Source: Erpobdella octoculata (taxonomy: Eukaryota > Annelida > Clitellata > Hirudinida > Erpobdellidae). Taken from it: a stretch of DNA of 64,000 nt. The position numbers were made by a program, and so were the translations under genes. Of this stretch, positions 23,886 through 43,930 are shown piece after piece. Position 1 is the first letter of the stretch. Every line of letters begins with the position of its first letter. The stretch is taken from assembly GCA_963978895.1 (NCBI GenBank), contig OZ022238.1, positions 35,228,270-35,292,269 of the forward strand, read 5' to 3'. Under the pieces are notes generated by a model. The model was not told the origin of the DNA, did no database searches, and was given only the letters and a program-made list of their open reading frames with translations.

Positions 23886-25503
23886 TCTATATATATAAAA
23901 GAACATGTCCTGACTGACTGACTGACTGATGACTGACTGATAATCAACGCCGAGCTCAAACGCCTCATCCTAGGAACGTGAAATTTGGAACTTATATTAC
24001 TTTTATAGCGTAAACATCCGCTAAGAAAGGATTTTTGAAAATTTTGCTCCTGAGGGGAAGAAACTGGAAAACAAACTTTTTTCTAAAACAATGTATATCT
24101 CGAAAACCAAAAATGAGGAGATTTTGAAATTTGGTATATGGATTCTTCTTAAAAAATAAAAAGATACGTGTTTCACCATTATTTGAAAATTCGGTTTCCC
24201 GGACCTCAAATGTGGGTTGGAAAATTGGGTTGTTTGGTTTTTAAAGTAGCTGCAACTCAAAAACTGTTAATGCTACAGGAGTAAAAATTAGTATTTAGTT
24301 TCTACTCCAAAAATAATGAAATACGTGTTTTAGCATTTTTTGAAAATTTGATTTCCAGGACTTCAAATGTGGGGTGGAAAATAGGGTTATTTGTTTTTTA
24401 AAGTAACTGCTACTCAAAAACTGTAAATACCACAGATTTAAAAATTAGTATTTAGTTTCTATTCTAAAAATAAAGATATACGTGTTTCACCATTTTTTTA
24501 TAAATTTGGTTTCCAGGACCTTAAATTTGGGCTGGACAATAGGATTACTTGGTTTTTAAAGTAACTGATACTCAAAAACTGTAAATGCTACAAAAGTGAA
24601 AATTAGTATTTAGTTTCTACTTTAAAAATAATGATATAAGTGTTTCACTATTTTTTGAAAATTTGGTTTTCAGGACCTCAAATGTGGGGTGGAAAATTGG
24701 GTTACTTGGTTTTTAAAGTAACTGCTACTCAAAAACTGTAAATGCTACAAAAGTAAAAATTAGTATTTAGTTTCTACTCTAAAAATAAGGATATATGTGT
24801 TTCACCATTTTTGAAATTTTGGTTTTCAGGACCTCAAATGTGGGGTGGAAAAAAGGTTTCTTTGGTTTTTAAAGTAACTGCTACTCAAAAACTGTGAATG
24901 CTACATATGTCAAAATTAGTATTTAGTATTTACTCAAAAAATAATTATATAAGTGTTTCAACATTTTTTAAAAATTTGGTTTCCAGGACCTCAAATGTGG
25001 GGTGGAAATAAGGGTTATTTGATTTCAAAATAACTGCTACTCAAAAACTGTAAGTGCTACAAATGTAAAAATTAGTATTTTGAAGGTTTGTGCCGGTTAA
25101 AAGTAGCTAAGTCCAGTTTATCACCGGTTGGGCCAAGCCGTTATTTTAGAGTCTTCACACGGGCCAGGCCAAACCTTAAATCAAAGTGGGACGGGCCGAG
25201 GTTTTTCACCAAGTATATAGATATTTTAGCGATTTTAGGGTCTTCAGTTGGGCCGGGCCAAACCTGAAGTCAAGGTGGGACGGGCCGAAGTTTTTCATCA
25301 AGTATATAGAACTTCTAGGCCTGTAAGAATGGGCCGGGCCTAATTCAAACGGGCTGTTCCGGGCCAGGAGTTTAGGTTTTTAAAACGGGCTGGGCTAAGT
25401 TGTCGACGGGCCGAGCCGAGACCTAAAAAATTGATCTCTACTATGGATGCACGGTTCAAACTCTCTAATTTCATGCGAGCGAAGCCGCTACGGGCACTGC
25501 TAG
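23886..25503 (+). mobile_element. Helitron family D, complete copy in opposite orientation
   Basis: Begins TCTATATATATAAAAGAACA at 23886 and ends GGGCACTGCTAG at 25503; preceded by A and followed by T with no target duplication. It carries about seven ~155-bp iterations, more than its neighbour, which explains its greater length (1618 versus 1474 bp). Non-coding. Confidence 0.87.
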
Positions 25504-26530
25504 TAATTAATATTAGAGGAATAATAATTGCAAAATAGTAAATTGTCGTTAAAAAAAATAATTTACAACTTGTTTAAAATTGGGAAAAACCCGCCGACTA
25601 CTACTTTGGTGATTTATTTATTTTCAACTTGTTTATATTGAAAGATGACGTACGATGCATTATATACATCCGCAAAGCGTAGAAGTTTCCAATAATAGGA
25701 AATTAATCTAAATTAGTTAATTTTCGTAAATAATAATATTATTAATAAGAGGAATAATAATTGCAAAATAGTAAAATGTCGTTAATAATAATTTCATTAA
25801 AAGTATCCGCAAAGCGTAGAGCTTTCCAATAATAGGAAATTAATCTAAATTAGGCTTTCTACTTCGAAGATTTATTTATTTTCAACTTGTTCCCTACTAT
25901 AAAATTCCAATAATTCTGAGATTACGTCATAACACATTATAAACAAGTTGTAAATAAATAGAGGTGGTTTTATTCGTAGACGTTTTTTTCAATATCAGCT
26001 ATTAAAGGTTGTTTTTTCGTAGGCGGTTTTTTCAAATTTAGCCATTCAAAGAGAATACCATTCCAAAACGTTTCCAAGTGAAAAATCATCTGCGACAAGC
26101 TGAATAAACTCACACGCTTCGCGCGCGAAGGTGTACGTCAAGTGCTGGTTCCCAACATAAAAGCGCAATGATGTATTATGTATGTATTATGTATTATGCC
26201 ACCCGATTAGCATCTGCAGGTCTGAAAAAACTCACGTTGATAGATTATGAGATGCTGAACAAGGTTTGTTAGGGCACTTTTTTGTTAAAATGTTTAAATA
26301 AAAAGTTATTAGCCGCGAAAGTTCTACGCTTTGCGGATATATATAATGCTTCGTACGTCATCTTTCAATATAAACAAGTTGAAAATAAATAAATATAAAA
26401 GATGACGTACGATGCATTATATATATCCGCATAGCCCGAGATCAGGTGGATCAAACAAAACTTTTTTATGCAAAAACAGTAATCAACGTCACTGCTTTGG
26501 TCACTTTTCATCATTTCCAAGCTTCGAAAC
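25504..26530. repeat. Right half of the 7-kb inverted-repeat complex
   Basis: 25660-25860 repeats the ATATCCGCAAAGCG units. 26100-26520 is a near-identical reverse complement of 19995-20412, including the GATGACGTACGATGCATTAT inverted repeat and the 5' half of the GC-rich palindrome. Confidence 0.75.
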
Positions 26531-26924
26531 TCATCCTCGTGTGGGCGTCATTTTTTATTCCATTCTGAAATAAGGGTTTTCAGAACAGCTGCGGAAGGTG
26601 CGCTGTCACGATTTCCGGATTCGTAGATATCATTAGGTATAACATTTAAATCATTGATATGCCTTTCTCGTGGCAAAACATTCATCAATTTTTCCGCAAG
26701 CCTGTATCTTGCCTCTCCACGAAAGGCATGAATTTTTTTTGCAAGCTAGTTCTGTCTCGTAATATTGCTAACATCAAACGCATATTTGAACCCACCACAG
26801 CTGAGAAATGGCACGCAATTAGTTATTAAAAAATTTATGAAAAACATTGTCGAAGCCGGCATTTTGAATGATTTTTACAGAAGTGCATACTGAATTCAAT
26901 AGATTGATACCTATTCGCAATGAC

Positions 26925-27290
26925 AATCAAAAAGTGCCTATGTACGACCATAAAAAGTAATTGCGTAATAAAATTCTAATTTAGTTTACGAAACAACGTT
27001 TGAAGGCTACAAGCAACTTTTAGCAAATCTAATTTACGTTTTATGGACTAAAAGAAGTTAGGAAGGAGTGGAAGAAAAAAATGAGCTCGAGCGGGAACAG
27101 GAACGGGAGAACAAGCGTGAGCGGGGACGGAAAAGTGACCGGGAACAGGAAAGCGACCGGGAACGGGAAAGCGACAGGGGGCAGGAAGCGACCGGGAACG
27201 GGAAAACGACCGGGAACGAGAGTGCAAGCAGGAGCGGGAAAACAATTGGTGAAGGAAACAGGAACCAGAGAGACAAGCATAAGGAAAATT
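26925..27290 (+). mobile_element. Helitron family C fragment with GGGAACGGGAAAGCGACC minisatellite
   Basis: 26930-27060 is the reverse complement of 12060-12200, and the GC-rich 18-bp iterations at 27100-27250 match the family C Helitrons at 45.3-47.6 kb. The terminal hairpin and CTAG are missing, so it is truncated. Confidence 0.65.
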
Positions 27291-28030
27291 TTCAACACTA
27301 CTGGTCACACAGAAAAGCATTTGGGCAAGAGACGAGAATCTTGGTTAATCATTTAGATGATTTTTCACCATTTCAGAAAATCAGATTCTATATCTAAACC
27401 ATATTTTCTTTGATAACGAATTATCTCATTATTAGCATCACCAAGATCTGCAAATCACTGTCGGCTTTGAATCATTTTTAAAATTGAATGCTTCATTCAA
27501 TAAAGTTCTAGTTGAAGACATGTTGATTTAATAAATGTTATATAAATGTATTCAGTAAATTATATTTTACATTCCGTCAAAGAAGTATTTAATAAGAAAA
27601 TTATCCGGCTATGCCGTTTATATTATTAAAAAATAAATATAATATCTACCTATAATATCCAGGCATGCAACGATACAAATACCTAAATTTGAACAGAGTT
27701 AAAATTTTCATCATGCGTTTAAATTGTTCTCTTGTATCAGAGTCGCAGAGATTTAATGCCTCTTTAGTGCTTTAACTTTCAAGCCCTAATTTATATAACT
27801 CTGAAATATTAATTTTAAACGATAAACACAGACAAAGACTTTTATATGTATTTCAACAATATTTCTTGTATACTTCCTTTTCACAATTTTGTGACTTCAA
27901 CTTATAGAAAATATTTAATAAATAATCAGTGATAATTTATTAATATAAACCAAAATAAAAGTTGCAAATAAACTGAAAAGGTGAGATATTATTATGCACG
28001 ATATCTGATGTATTCAAAAATAACGTAGTG

Positions 28031-36845
<8,815 letters not shown>

Positions 36846-37028
36846 TGAACTTTACAAGGTTTAAAGGTAAATAAGAACTTTAGTTTTAAAAATGTAATTA
36901 AACATGTTAATTAAAAAAAATCTATTTTTCAAACATAGCCATAAACAACGTTTTACTTTCTGCTGCAGTCACTGGTTCCTAATGCTCTTGTAATCTAAAC
37001 TGATAAACTGATGATACCTCGATAGGTA

Positions 37029-38055
37029 CAGTGGCAGCTCTAGGAGAGGGAGAAATTGCAGTGCCCTCCGATTTGGCCTGGGAGGGCTTGCTCAAGTTTG
37101 AAAAAGGGAAAAAAGCCCGCCGCAGGCAAAACATTTTTTTGACTATCTTCAGTCTGCAGTCTTTTTTTGGTATCTTTAAGAATTTATTAATGATAGAAAA
37201 GAAAGATTGCAAACTGAAAATTATCAAACTCAGTCTAAAACCAGTTAAAGCAAATGTTTAACAAGTAAATTAAAAACGAATTTTTAAAACCAATGCTCTT
37301 ATATGTAATTAAAACACAAATTTTGCAATCAATTTTTTCTTATATTACTCTTTTATTTTATATTAAAGTCGAAATATCGTAATTATATCGAAATATCGAA
37401 ATTAATTAAAATTAACTAAATTAATTGACTTATTGTAAAACTAATAATTGAATATTGCATTGTCTTCTATTTTGAGCATGTATGCAAATTTGAAAAAAAT
37501 CTATCATCAGGAAGTGACTCAAAAATTGATTGCAAGATTTGAAACAGACAGAGAAACAGACAGACAGAGAAACAGACAGACAGAGAAACAGACAGACAGA
37601 GAAACAGACAGACAGAGAAACAGACAGACAGAGAAACAGACAGACAGAGAAACAGACAGACAGAGAAACAGACAGACAGAGAAACAGACAGACAGAGAAA
37701 CAGACAGACAGAGAAACAGACAGACAGAGAAACAGACAGACAGAGAAACAGACAGACAGAGAAACAGACAGACAGAGAAACAGACAGACAGAGAAACAGA
37801 CAGACAGAGAAACAGACAGACAGAGAAACAGACAGACAGAGAAACAGACAGACAGAGAAACAGAGACGACGAGTTAATAAAAGCATTGGTAAAAAATAAT
37901 TTTATGAATAAATGTAGCACCCCACCCCCCCTCCCAAAAAAAGAAAAACTCATCAAATTTGGAAAAATTGCAGAACCCTCCGATTATGGTCTGGGAGCTT
38001 GCGCTTCCCCTGTCCCCTAGTTGCGCCCCCCACTGCCCCCCTAGTTGCGCCCCTG
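37029..38055 (+). mobile_element. Family E hAT-like MITE interrupted by family B
   Basis: The outer parts (37029-37254 and 37896-38055) match the family E MITE at 10070: CAGTGGCAGCTCTAGG at the left and CTAGTTGCGCCCCTG at the right end, with CCCGCCGCAGGCAAAA and GACTATCTTCAGTCTGCAG inside. 37255-37895 is an inserted family B repeat. No matching target duplication. Confidence 0.6.
37255..37895 (+). repeat. Family B repeat with expanded 16-bp tandem array
   Basis: Starts AACAAGTAAATTAAAAACGA and ends GAGTTAATAAAAGCATTGGT. The short GACAGAGAAACA stretch of other copies (9806, 56990, 57310) is here about 20 copies of GAAACAGACAGACAGA (37541-37864). The ETDRQRNRQ- and [12 protein letters not shown] frames across it are artefacts of a 16-nt unit that lacks stops. 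Confidence 0.85.
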
Positions 38056-38556
38056 AGCTTGCCTCAGTTGCTTTAATGTCATTTATTTCTGAAAAAGTTA
38101 GTCCAATGTGATTACACTGAACCCTCTTTCTGTTAACAAACCAGGGACGTCATTTCAGCAAAACCTTAAGGGGGGCAAGATGTTTTAGGGGCCCACTCAG
38201 GGTCCTCTGTGCCTGTTCACAAAACAAAATCTGCGCCCCCTGCATAACATCTTTTGCTTCTTTCTCGCAAAAAACCTGATGACCGGGAGAGGGGGGGTAG
38301 TTGGAGCCAATTTAAAAAAAATTGAAACCCTTGTCTTATTTTTCCTCCCAAAAACCTGATGACCGGGGGAGGTCACATACCATAACATCTGAGAGAGCAT
38401 AAGAGCATTTCCAACTGTCTCTACGAACAAGGCTATAGCTATCAAAATCTGCTGTGAACGGTAATTAATTTTGATGTACGAAATAAGCTATAGTCATTTA
38501 TTTCTGAAAAAGTTAGTATAATATGAATACACTAAACCCTCTTTCTGTCACCCCCA

Positions 38557-40268
38557 CAGTGATGGGTTTTAACTACTTTAAAAGTAGTTAACTACTATAT
38601 TTAACTACTCATAAAAAAAGTAGTTAGTAACTATTTCCTAACTACTTTTAACAGCAGTAGTTATTAACTACCTCTTAACTACTGCCTAGTAGTTAACTAC
38701 TTTTTAACATTAACCAAAAAAATCTTTAACATTTGCAGTTAAATACAAGTTAAATAAACCTGATTTTTCAAGCTCTTGGTTATTTTAGTATGCCAAAAAA
38801 TGTTCTTTAATCAAACATTTTTTGTTCATTGTTCAAAAAATTCAATTTAAATTGGGAAATTATTGCAACAGCTGTTGCTAGAAGATATTCTTCATTTTCC
38901 AAAACAGGACCAAATCGTTTTTCTATACCTTGAGATAGTGCTTGTAAAAGAGCATTGATGGTTTTATCTGAACATGGTGTAATTTTTTTAAATCCTATGA
39001 TGGTTGGAATAATGTGACCATCGTATGACGTTTCACTTTGCGGTGACTATTGGTTTTATAATCTGAATGAACGATTTCAAAAAATGCAAACTCAATCTCT
39101 TTAAATGCAGCTTGCCCTAACTTCTTCTGACAATCACAAACATTATTGAAAACTAGATTAACAATCCTTTCAACCAAATAGAATTTTGAGCACCGCCGTG
39201 TAACATTTGGTTTTATAAATGTTGAACCTTTAATGTCTTGTACAACCTCAGCATCTTTTACATTGCGATGAAAGGAGTTTCATAGTGGTACAACATTTGC
39301 CATTGATCTATCATAAAGTTGTTTGTATTTCAAATTATCCCTTACTTTCAATGCACCAACACTTATCACGAAATTTAAGGTATGACTAGAAGTAGCCTGT
39401 CAAAAATTACCATTTTTGTGGTTTTTATCGAACTATCAGATATTAACTAAAGAACGTTTTCTTCTCTACCATTATTAATTGTGGTATCATGAAAAAAATG
39501 TTCAATGCTTTGGATCAAACCTGGTTTGAGCAAATTAAAATCACTAATTTTTATGCGTACCTTCGTAAGACAGTTTCAATATCTAGCGATGTTTTATTTT
39601 AAACTTTAAATCCAGCATTATGTTTGATGCAATCAGATAACCTCTTGCATAATAAGCTTAGGAAGAACGTTTTGGATCTTTAGTACTGACAGTGTACAAT
39701 TGCGTAAAAACCTTTATTACACACAATCAGATAATTCTTGCAAAAAAGCTTAGGAAAAACGTTTTGGATATTTGGGACTGATAGTGTACAATTGCGTAAT
39801 AACTTTGATTACACGCCTGCGCGCACTAATTTCACTGACTACTGACCACCTCAGCCTCCGCGTTTTGCAAAATTGCTGACGTACAGACATAGGTAATTAT
39901 GTATGTAGATTACCACAGTGTTTATGAAGAGGTAAAAGAAGCACATCGTCAGAATTATCAATATTATCTTGCTCACTTTCTATCAAATCTAATATACTTT
40001 TACCACTAGATTTTCATTAATTACATACATGTCATATACTGGCTCATACACTTCAGTTTCATCATCTATAGAGTATTTTTCAGCCACCAAAAAAGTAAAG
40101 TAGTTAAAAAAAATAGTTAACTACTGTAGTTAATAACTATTTAAAAAGTAGTTAACTACTAGTTGTTAACTAGTTTAACAAAAAGTAGTTATTAACTATT
40201 TCTTAACTACTGTAGAGTAGTTAATAACTAGTAGTTAACTATTTATAGTTAGTAACTACCCATCACTG
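38557..40268 (-). mobile_element. hAT transposon with intact ends and decayed transposase
   Basis: 1712 bp from CAGTGATGGG to CCCATCACTG with a perfect 8-bp duplication CACCCCCA (38549-38556 and 40269-40276). Both ends hold many TAGTTAACTA-type palindromes (38575-38710 and 40095-40255). The reverse strand at about 39405-38990 reads a broken hAT transposase (SHTLNFVISVGALK, then a degraded TRW box and VERIVNLVFNNVC) with a stop, so it is non-autonomous now. Confidence 0.85.
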
Positions 40269-40517
40269 CACCCCCATGATGTCGCCCGGGACAACTTGCC
40301 TACCCCTTTAGCCACGCCTCTGGGCCCAATAATGCAAGTATCTACTGAATTTTTATAAAACGGATCTAGGCTAATAGTTCATATCTTTTCTTCTGTTAAC
40401 CTCAACAAGCTAGCATTATCAGTGACTCAAATATTAGTATATGTAATATCTATCGAAGTATCATAATTTGATCTTTTTTATCCGGGTTGGGACGGGCCGC
40501 AAAAGTGTTCTTATTCG

Positions 40518-41125
40518 GTCTGAAAGTAACGGTCTAAAAAGTGCCCATATATAAACCAATGCCTACTTAAAAGTCAGGATCCTACATAAAAGTCAGGGAA
40601 GGCTACTTAACAGTCAGGGAAGGGCCAGTCAAAAGTTAGGAAAAGGCCAGTTAAAAGTTAAGAGGGACCCACTTAAGTGCGGGGAACCAATTTAGTGTGG
40701 TGGCTCACGTGAAAACGGGGGTGGGAGCCACTTAAGTGCGGTGGACCACTCAAGGGCAGGGAACCCACTTAAGTGCGGGGAACCACTTTAATGCCGGGAA
40801 ACCTACTGAAAAGTCCGGGAATAGCCACTTAAGTCAAGAGGGGCCCACTTAGGTGCCAAGAGCCGACTTAAGGGCAGAGGCTCACGTAAGACCGAGGCCC
40901 ACTTAAGTGCGTGTAGCCCACTTTAGTGCCGGGTGCCCCTTGAGTGCGTAGGACTCACTTCAATGCTGGGTCCTTTTAAGTGCGTGGGACCCACTTCAGG
41001 GCCTTTTCTTGATTTTTGACTGGCCTTTCTCTGTCTGTTAAGTAGCCCTCCCTGACTTTTATGTAGGCTCCTGACTTTTAAGTGGGCCATGGTTAATATA
41101 TGGGCACCTTTCAGACCGTTACTTT
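40518..41125. repeat. Foldback element with CACTTAAGTGCGGGGAACC minisatellite
   Basis: Arms AAAGTAACGGTCT...GTGCCCATATAT / ATATATGGGCACCTTTCAGACC (40523 and 41093 sides) with TAAAAGTCAGG blocks inside each arm. The centre 40640-40990 repeats a (C)CCACTTAAGTGCGGGG motif about a dozen times with drift. CACTTAAGTG is itself palindromic. No ORF. Confidence 0.65.
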
Positions 41126-41761
41126 CAAAACTCATGGACATCATTTAGGGGGACTGGGCTTCGGACTTTTATGTGAACCAATAGTTATTATATATGGGGC
41201 CCTGTAGGATTTTTTGGTGTTTTTAGTGAGATTTGAGATGAGAAAATTAGAAGCTTTTGTAATTATATGATGCGGCCATATGTAGAAAAATGCCGTCCCG
41301 GTTATAAAGATGGTTAGCGTTATTCATAGCCTGGCCGAGTAGGTTGTCCATAGAAATTAAAAGAGAGAAGAGATGCTAAAGAAACTAGGAAGCTTGATCG
41401 TCCACGTCGAGATGGAGAGGTGTTAAAAAAGTTATGAACAGTTCAAAATGGAACGAGATTTTGTATGCATGCATCGATCGCATTTTGTCTAAGTTGAACG
41501 CACGATTTACAGAAAATAGTGATATTCTTGCATGCCTGAATTCCTTTAATCCGCAATCTGATGATTTCCTCACTGCACTCTGCAGACCGAATAAGAACAC
41601 TTTTGCGGCCAGTCCCAACCCGGATAAAAAAATAACAAATTATGATCTACGACAGGATAATTCAATATATATTACATATACTGATATTTGAGTCTTAAAA
41701 CACCTAGTATAAAGAACGATAAACTATTATCAAATAACGATATTAGAATTACTTTAATTTA

Positions 41762-43930
41762 AAATCATCATCATCATCATCGACCGACTACGTTTCGTCC
41801 GGACTTGTTGGTCCCTCCACTCCGCAGACGACAATATCTGAGCTTCCATTTCTCTCCCTTGGCCTCCGTGGCTTCCCTTCTAACATCCTCAGCGGTGATA
41901 CTCTTTCTGTCATAACCCATGTATGTTGACATCTGGTCGAGGTATGACATTCTAGGACGGCCGCGTCTGTTGCTAGCCCCAATGTTCGGTGTATACAGCA
42001 TGTATATATTTGCCGGTTCATCTTGGTTCATACGTAGGCAGTGACCAGTGAAAGACATCTGACGATGACGGATCAATGTGCTGATAGGAGCTGACTGTAC
42101 CCTGTCGTACAGGTCCTCATTTGTCATACGATCTTCTGACTGAACCACACCGAGCATCCTGCGATAACACTTTCTGGCAAACACGTCCAATTTAATCGAC
42201 AAACCTTTTGTTACAAGCCAGGATTCACATCCATACAACAAAATCGATACACATGCAGCGTTGAAGAAGCGCACTCTCAGCATCACACCAACGTGTCTGG
42301 AGGTGAGAATCTTCTCCAGTTTGTGGAAGGCCCCCCATGCAAGTGCGATTCTGGCCTCAATATCTTTAACATCTGAGTTCATGTGAGAACCAAGATATTT
42401 GAAGTTCTGGACCACTTCTACTTCTTCGCCGTCGATTGTGAGGTGCGGTGCATTAAAATCTTCAGGGATGTTGAGACGCATCTGTACGGTCTTCATGGTG
42501 TTTACTTCCAGCCCAACCTTTTTTGATTCTTCGTTGAGAGCATTCAGTTGTCGCTGAGCACCTTCTATTGAGTTCTCCAACAGGGCTATGTCATCCGCAA
42601 AGTCGAGGTCATTAATCCTCCTCTCCGCCTGTCTTGATCCATTGCGACGGTGTGTCAGATAGCCGAAACCATGTTCCGCTCGTCTCATGACATAATCGAT
42701 TACAATGACAAACAAGAAAGGGGCTAAGACATCTCCCTGTAGGACTCCTGTGGTGATATTGAATGGCTCAGATAGTTCCCCTTCAACAAAGACCTGGCTA
42801 GATGAATTTTCATATAGCACTTTTATGGCTGAGACAATCCTATTGGGAATGCCATAGTGTCTTAATATTGCAAACATCATATCCCGATCAATCGAATCAA
42901 ATGCTTTTTTGAAGTCGATGAATGTGTCGAACAACGGGATATTCTGACTATATGCTCCGTCCATGATGCGTCTCAAAATGTTAATCTGTTGAACACAACT
43001 ACGTCCAATCCTGAACCCAGCTTGGTTTTTCCTTAACAGCTTGTCAATTGGAGTTCTAATGCGGTTGAGAAGCATTAGATTGTAAACCTTTGCTGCTATG
43101 GACATGAGAGAGATACCTCTGTAGTTAGTCATCAGTTGGAGATTTCCTTTCTTTGGCACGGTGACGATGATATTGGACGTCCAGGTACTGGGCGCGTGGA
43201 GATTGTCAAAAACCAAGTTGCAGATAAAATAGATTTGCTCTCTGATGAAGTTTCCACCTTTCTTGAGTACCTCTGGAGTGAGCCCATAGTCCAAGCCCGG
43301 AGATCTATTTGACTTGAGGTGCTTTATGGCCTCTTTCACTTCTCTTGAGCTGAAGTTGGATGTTGATATCTCGTTGTTGTCATTCGATGGGACAGGATGA
43401 TAGGCCGGGCTTGTAAACCTGCTTTTGTTGTTGAGAAGATTGTTGAAGTAATTTCTCCACTCATTCAAGCCATCCTCCTTGGACGCAGGTGGTTTCCCAT
43501 CGAGTTTGCGCACCTTTACAGGACATTTTTTATCACCGCCGCCAATTCTGTCTATTATTTTCCAAACCTCATCATGTTGATTCCTCGAGGCAGCTGCCTC
43601 TAGATCACTGAGCTGTGTCTCAAGGTAGGTCCTTTCATCCATAATGAGAGACTCGTTAACTTGCTCCCGGAGGCCTTTCCAAATCCTCTTATCCTCCACT
43701 GTTGAAGTCCTCATGTACCTTTCTTTTGCTCTGTCCTGTTTCCGCTGGAGGTGAATCGTCTGCTCTCCAACCCAGTGTGACCGTCTTTTTGTCCTCCGTT
43801 TGCCGAGAACCTTTTCACAGGTCTCCACCAGAGCTTTGTCCAAGCACTCCGCTCTTTTGTCGATCTCCTCCAGATGATTAGAGATCCGCAGGTCGTCGAA
43901 GAGAACCTCGAAGCGATTCCTCAAATACCA
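41762..43930 (-). mobile_element. RTE-clade LINE, 5' truncated
   Basis: Non-LTR retrotransposon copied by target-primed reverse transcription. It lacks the N-terminal endonuclease, the usual 5' truncation, and ends in a short GAT repeat (41765-41781) typical of RTE 3' ends. It interrupts the right arm of the composite inverted repeat. No clear target duplication. Confidence 0.88.
41777..43924 (-). CDS. RTE-type reverse transcriptase, 715 aa, open but N-terminally truncated
   Basis: An uninterrupted frame from the linker through the reverse transcriptase and C-terminal region. Residues 200-215 hold the KSNRSPGLD motif, 250-275 the VPKKG...NYRGISL block, 335-345 the DFKKAFDS motif, 392-402 GVLQGDVLAPFLF and 440-446 the catalytic DFADDIA. 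The C-terminal third includes RVRFFNAACVSILLYGCESW and a GHCLRM..D block, standard in RTE and related LINEs. The stop TGA overlaps the GAT-repeat tail, so there is almost no 3' UTR. No endonuclease domain upstream; Met at 43924 is simply the first ATG. The lack of stops suggests recent insertion. Confidence 0.93.
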   Translation of the reverse strand: MRNRFEVLFDDLRISNHLEEIDKRAECLDKALVETCEKVLGKRRTKRRSHWVGEQTIHLQRKQDRAKERYMRTSTVEDKRIWKGLREQVNESLIMDERTYLETQLSDLEAAASRNQHDEVWKIIDRIGGGDKKCPVKVRKLDGKPPASKEDGLNEWRNYFNNLLNNKSRFTSPAYHPVPSNDNNEISTSNFSSREVKEAIKHLKSNRSPGLDYGLTPEVLKKGGNFIREQIYFICNLVFDNLHAPSTWTSNIIVTVPKKGNLQLMTNYRGISLMSIAAKVYNLMLLNRIRTPIDKLLRKNQAGFRIGRSCVQQINILRRIMDGAYSQNIPLFDTFIDFKKAFDSIDRDMMFAILRHYGIPNRIVSAIKVLYENSSSQVFVEGELSEPFNITTGVLQGDVLAPFLFVIVIDYVMRRAEHGFGYLTHRRNGSRQAERRINDLDFADDIALLENSIEGAQRQLNALNEESKKVGLEVNTMKTVQMRLNIPEDFNAPHLTIDGEEVEVVQNFKYLGSHMNSDVKDIEARIALAWGAFHKLEKILTSRHVGVMLRVRFFNAACVSILLYGCESWLVTKGLSIKLDVFARKCYRRMLGVVQSEDRMTNEDLYDRVQSAPISTLIRHRQMSFTGHCLRMNQDEPANIYMLYTPNIGASNRRGRPRMSYLDQMSTYMGYDRKSITAEDVRREATEAKGEKWKLRYCRLRSGGTNKSGRNVVGR

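Noticed and set aside
27041..27397. Charged or Pro-rich frames on both strands
   Set aside because: Translation of the truncated Helitron family C minisatellite.
37541..37864. CRISPR array
   Set aside because: Pure tandem repeat without spacers in a eukaryotic sequence.
37448..38020. 190-aa frame with [13 protein letters not shown] repeats and its antisense
   Set aside because: A 16-bp tandem unit with no stop in any frame; other copies of the repeat do not conserve a protein.
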